Assembly: GCF_004345605.1 (NCBI RefSeq)
Contig: NZ_SLVY01000023.1
Span: 1 to 64,000 of the forward strand
DNA from: Rhodococcus sp. SMB37
GTDB lineage: Bacteria; Actinomycetota; Actinomycetes; Mycobacteriales; Mycobacteriaceae
Length of the DNA: 64,000 bases
Direction: 5' to 3'
This document shows, in pieces, positions 61,927 through 64,000 of this stretch. A program made the position numbers and the translations under genes. The notes under the pieces are model-generated. The model worked only from the letters and a program-made list of their open reading frames with translations, made no database searches and was not told the origin of the DNA. Each line of letters begins with the position of its first letter. Position 1 is the stretch's first letter.

Positions 61927-62166
61927 ATGAGAACCCGCGTCGTCGAACGGGTTCCGGCCGACACGACCGCGGGAGCGGCGCTGATGGACATGGACGAACA
62001 GTTGCACCAGCTGGCGTGGCAACTCCAGCACAACGGACACGACTGGAGTGAAGTCGCCGCCGAGCTCGGCTGCGACGAAACCGTCGCCCGGGCCATGGCC
62101 GACCGATACCTCGCCGACTCCGAGACTCGAGCACAGAAGGACCAATTCTCGCTGTTCGATCTCTGA
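61927..62166 (+). CDS. Small hypothetical protein
   Basis: A 79-residue reading frame, ATG 61927 (or 61984, which gives MDMDEQLHQL). The segment HDWSEVAAELGCDETVARAMAD looks like a small helix-turn-helix and the end QFSLFDL is acidic/hydrophobic. No similarity I can name. It lies 170 bp after the ArsO-like gene on the same strand. Coding status is moderately supported by the compositional shift of codon third positions to G/C. Confidence 0.45.
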   Translation: MRTRVVERVPADTTAGAALMDMDEQLHQLAWQLQHNGHDWSEVAAELGCDETVARAMADRYLADSETRAQKDQFSLFDL

Positions 62167-62409
62167 GCGGCGCACGTCATCCCGCGCTGCTGCTGTTACG
62201 CCAGCCGTCCGGCGGTCACGACACGGCGATCCGCGCCGCGCCACTGCGGCAGGTACGTCCGACGTGGCATCCGAGGGTCGACGGGGGCGCTATATCGATT
62301 CGCGACATGAGACTGAATTCGGCCGGCAGTTGTGGAGGCCGCCCGGGAGGGGGAAGTCTGGTATCGACGGCCATCGAGTGCCGTCGGCTCCCTGGACAGG
62401 TGGTGGATC

Positions 62410-62949
62410 ATGGGCCATTCCGAGCGGGTGGACAGGGCCGCTATCGCCGGCGAGCTCGAACGCACCCGTGTGCATCTGCACCGGCTCCTCGCCGACGCTT
62501 CCGACACCTCGTTGCGGAGTCGATCGGCGGGGACGCGGTGGACCAACGAGCAACTGTTGTTCCACATGGTCTTCGGGTACATGGTGGTGGCGGCGCTGCT
62601 GCCCTTGGTGCGGATGGTCAGCCGGCTGCCCGCCGGAGTGGAGCGTCGATTCGCCCAGGTCCTCGATGCCGGTACGCGGCCTTTTGACGTGGTGAATTAC
62701 TACGGTTCATGCGCTGCAGCCCTGGTGTTTGACCGGAACCGGATGGGCACGAAAGCCGACCGGGTCATCGGTGCGCTGAGCCGCCGACTGCAACGCGAAT
62801 CGGAGCAGGCGTTGGGACGGGGAATGTTCTTCCCGGTGCGCTGGGACCCGTTCTTCACCGATTACATGACCATTGGTGAGCTGTACCGATATCCCGTCAG
62901 ACATTTCGATTTCCACGAACGACAGCTCACTCTCGATCGTCCGCATTGA
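62410..62949 (+). CDS. DinB-like four-helix protein
   Basis: A 179-residue protein related to the DinB/mycothiol-dependent isomerase helical fold. ELERTRVHLHRLLADASD and TRWTNEQLLFHMVFGYMVV give the first helices with a metal-position His, and RYPVRHFDFHERQLTL near the end has the closing His pair. In actinobacteria this fold serves mycothiol-dependent transferases, which would suit an arsenic island, but the activity is unknown. ATG 62410 chosen; the upstream frame to 62332 has no ribosome binding site. It is the last cargo gene, 185 bp from the right end. Confidence 0.65.
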   Translation: MGHSERVDRAAIAGELERTRVHLHRLLADASDTSLRSRSAGTRWTNEQLLFHMVFGYMVVAALLPLVRMVSRLPAGVERRFAQVLDAGTRPFDVVNYYGSCAAALVFDRNRMGTKADRVIGALSRRLQRESEQALGRGMFFPVRWDPFFTDYMTIGELYRYPVRHFDFHERQLTLDRPH

Positions 62950-63066
62950 GTCAGAACTCAGGCTTCGAGGCAGCAGACTCTTCGATTCGGTTCTCGCGGC
63001 TTGGGCACAGGACCGAAACATCGTCCGGGATGCCTGAGGATTCCGACAAGATCGTGAGAATCCCTG

Positions 63067-63134
63067 ACTGACACGAAATTGGAAAGCCGCAGGCCCGTGC
63101 GCCGCACTACTGACACCTCCGGCGGGAACCTACA
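63067..63134. repeat. Right transposon end with transposase-binding repeats
   Basis: Read inward on the minus strand the end is TGTAGGTTCCCGCCGGAGG (63134-63116), then TGTCAGTAG (63115 on), and 42 bp further TTTCCAATTTCG-TGTCAGT (63085-63067), which matches the TTTCTCAATTTCA-TGTCAGT block of the left end. Same order and orientation of sites as at the left, but fewer copies, so the ends are asymmetric as in Tn7. Confidence 0.85.
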
Positions 63135-63139
63135 TGAGA
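63135..63139. repeat. Right copy of the 5-bp target-site duplication (TGAGA)
   Basis: TGAGA directly follows the terminal ...CCTACA of the transposon and equals 35388-35392. Confidence 0.9.
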
Positions 63140-63152
63140 CTTCCCACTGGGA

Positions 63153-63216
63153 TGTCAGTGCGGCGAACAGGGCTTTTCCCGAAGGGTGTCAGTGGGTTTT
63201 CCCACTTGATGTCAGT
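63153..63216. repeat. Three direct TGTCAGTG repeats outside the transposon
   Basis: TGTCAGTG begins at 63153, 63187 and 63210. Each is preceded by a TTCCC-rich stretch: TTCCCACTGGGA, TTTCCCGAAGGG and TTTCCCACTTGA. They point right, opposite to the adjacent end of the transposon, and look like the multiple terminal repeats of an IS21-type or second Tn7-like element. No transposase gene is visible next to them in this window. Confidence 0.55.
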
Positions 63217-63396
63217 GAAGTCCCGTCCGAGCCTGATCCGGAATGCGCGCCGACCTGGGCCTTGCGAGCGAGCGGTGTCTGGTTCCTGGTCCGAGGGAGC
63301 AATGCTTCCGGTGACCGGCTCCCTCTCCCACCGGGAGTCTGATCGGTATTGCATGACTTCATGCGGCGAATCAGGGAGTAGAGGCATGCTCGGCAG

Positions 63397-63627
63397 ATGA
63401 CTTCACGAGGTGTTGTGCGTTTGTGGCATCGCGAGGACGGATGGGGTGTTCTCGAGTGCGCGGAGACTCCGGGCGGCTGCTGGGTGCACTTCAGCGAGGT
63501 CGAGGTCCCGGGCTTCCGCGCACTCGATCCGGGACAGCAGGTCGACTTCGAGTGGCAGCGGTCGAGTGGCCTAGTGGAGGGGTTGGTCTTCGTAGCTTCC
63601 CAAGTGCGCCCAGTTTCTGCCGAGTGA
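63397..63627 (+). CDS. Cold-shock-domain protein
   Basis: A 76-residue single OB-fold protein: RGVVRLWHREDGWGVLECAE (RNP1-like region), GGCWVHFSEVEVPGF (RNP2-like V-H-F-S) and PGQQVDFEWQRSSG. It corresponds to CspA-type proteins but with Trp and Leu in place of some of the aromatic nucleic-acid contacts (GWGVL for GFGFI). Presumably binds single-stranded nucleic acid. It lies outside the transposon. Confidence 0.75.
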   Translation: MTSRGVVRLWHREDGWGVLECAETPGGCWVHFSEVEVPGFRALDPGQQVDFEWQRSSGLVEGLVFVASQVRPVSAE

Positions 63628-63658
63628 CTGGACGAAAGCGGGGCGCCGACACCGGGAG

Positions 63659-63955
63659 TCAGGGAGCGTCCAGGGCGAGGTTGAGGATGCCGGTCCGGTA
63701 GAGCCAGCCATCGCGCCACCGGTGCAGGGCCGGGATCGTCAACCCGCACGTGGCTGCGGTGCGCCGCAGCCTGCCGGTCCTCCCGACTGCCTCGATGAAC
63801 AGTGTGCCGGTGGGGTTGGTGCGCGTTCGTTGGAAGATGGCGGCGGCGTGCAGCAACGGTCGTGCCGGCTGGGGGATCACCCAGAGGCGCAGGTCGGTGG
63901 GGCGTGCAGCAGCGGATGCGCCGACGGTGATCAAGGTGTCCCCGGTCAGCGCGAG
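63659..63955 (-). pseudogene. Fragment of an unrecognised gene with a frame break
   Basis: The minus-strand frame LALTGDTLITVGASAAARPTDLR... runs about 98 residues to a stop at 63659. Just upstream, in a different frame reaching the window edge, TFEELRSLPLTRAD looks like the continuing amino-terminal part, implying a frameshift near 63940-63955. The end TCGLTIPALHRWRDGWLYRTG may be a helix-turn-helix. I do not recognise the family. Confidence 0.35.
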
Positions 63956-64000
63956 TCAGGGGGAGGGATCGGAGTTCTTCGAAGGTGGCGCCGGTGAACA

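Larger units (their letters stand above)
35393..63134. mobile_element. Complete 27.7-kb Tn7-like transposon carrying metal and arsenic resistance
   Basis: The element is 27,742 bp. Left end 5' TGTAGGTTCTCGG and right end (read inward) TGTAGGTTCCCGC agree at 11 of 13 bases including the diagnostic TGT. Both ends have a 19-bp outer unit followed at base 20 by TGTCAGT, and both are flanked by the same 5-bp duplication TGAGA. At the left end are four co-oriented transposition genes, tnsA-like, tnsB/tniA, tnsC/tniB and tniQ. The remaining 23 kb is cargo: cadmium/zinc, arsenic (two clusters) and copper resistance plus small unknowns. No tnsE, resolvase or Cas genes were found, so it is neither classical Tn7 nor Tn5053 nor a CRISPR-associated transposon. 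The intact ends and duplication imply recent, complete transposition. Confidence 0.9.

Noticed and set aside
35393-63134. CRISPR-associated transposon
   Set aside because: No cas12k, cascade genes, repeat-spacer array or tracrRNA-like sequence seen between tniQ and either end.
35393-63134. Integron or Tn21/Tn3-type element
   Set aside because: No integrase, attC-like sites, resolvase or 38-bp inverted repeats; four-gene Tn7-type module found instead.

Overview
The window reads as a chromosomal or large-plasmid segment of a high-GC actinobacterium, most probably Rhodococcus or a close relative. The reasons are the uniformly GC-rich coding, the frequent GTG/TTG starts, the catRABC layout, a two-component phenol hydroxylase with an AraC-type activator, vanABK with a PadR-type regulator, and mycothiol-type arsenate reductases. 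This is inference from gene content and order; no database search was possible.

Left half (1-34.9 kb): aromatic catabolism and ordinary accessory genes. A truncated AraC-type regulator and a yefM-yoeB toxin-antitoxin pair precede a phenol module (pheA2-pheA1 plus a shrunken Baeyer-Villiger-like gene, and divergent pheR). Next comes the catechol ortho-cleavage module, catR divergent from catA-catB-catC, so phenol -> catechol -> cis,cis-muconate -> muconolactone is encoded side by side. Then follow an orphan adenylating enzyme/methyltransferase pair, a gene-free kilobase, a universal stress protein, GltS-like transporter, phosphodiesterase, hydrolases, a DODA-type dioxygenase, a metallo-beta-lactamase-fold protein, an ABC-F ATPase behind an attenuator-like leader, a Fic protein, an iron alcohol dehydrogenase, the vanillate module (vanA-vanB-vanK, vanR), a CPBP protease, a two-component system, a LysR gene and ndh.

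Right half (35393-63134): one complete Tn7-like transposon of 27,742 bp. Its boundaries can be fixed from the sequence: both ends start TGTAGGTTC reading inward, both carry a 19-bp outer unit followed by TGTCAGT, and the element is flanked by an identical 5-bp duplication, TGAGA (35388-35392 and 63135-63139). The transposition genes are a TnsA-type nuclease, a DDE transposase (TnsB/TniA), an AAA+ ATPase (TnsC/TniB) and TniQ. No resolvase, TnsE or CRISPR-Cas gene is visible.

The transposon cargo is a metal and metalloid resistance island. It holds a CmtR-like sensor with a Cd/Zn/Pb P-type ATPase and DUF3703; a divergent arsenic cluster (arsA-arsD-arsC and arsR-acr3-arsC(frameshifted)-arsC); a copper cluster (sensor kinase/response regulator, SHOCT protein, multicopper oxidase, DUF305 lipoprotein, CopB, BNR-repeat lipoprotein); a dead merR gene that keeps a perfect MerR-type promoter; and a second arsenic cluster built around an ArsR-ArsN fusion regulator/acetyltransferase divergent from a flavoprotein-MFS-flavin monooxygenase operon, with five ATCGAT boxes between them.

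To the right of the element are three direct TGTCAGTG repeats that look like the end of another mobile element, a cold-shock-domain protein and a fragmentary ORF. To its left is an IS30-type transposase remnant, so the insertion point sits in a mobile-element scrapyard next to ndh.
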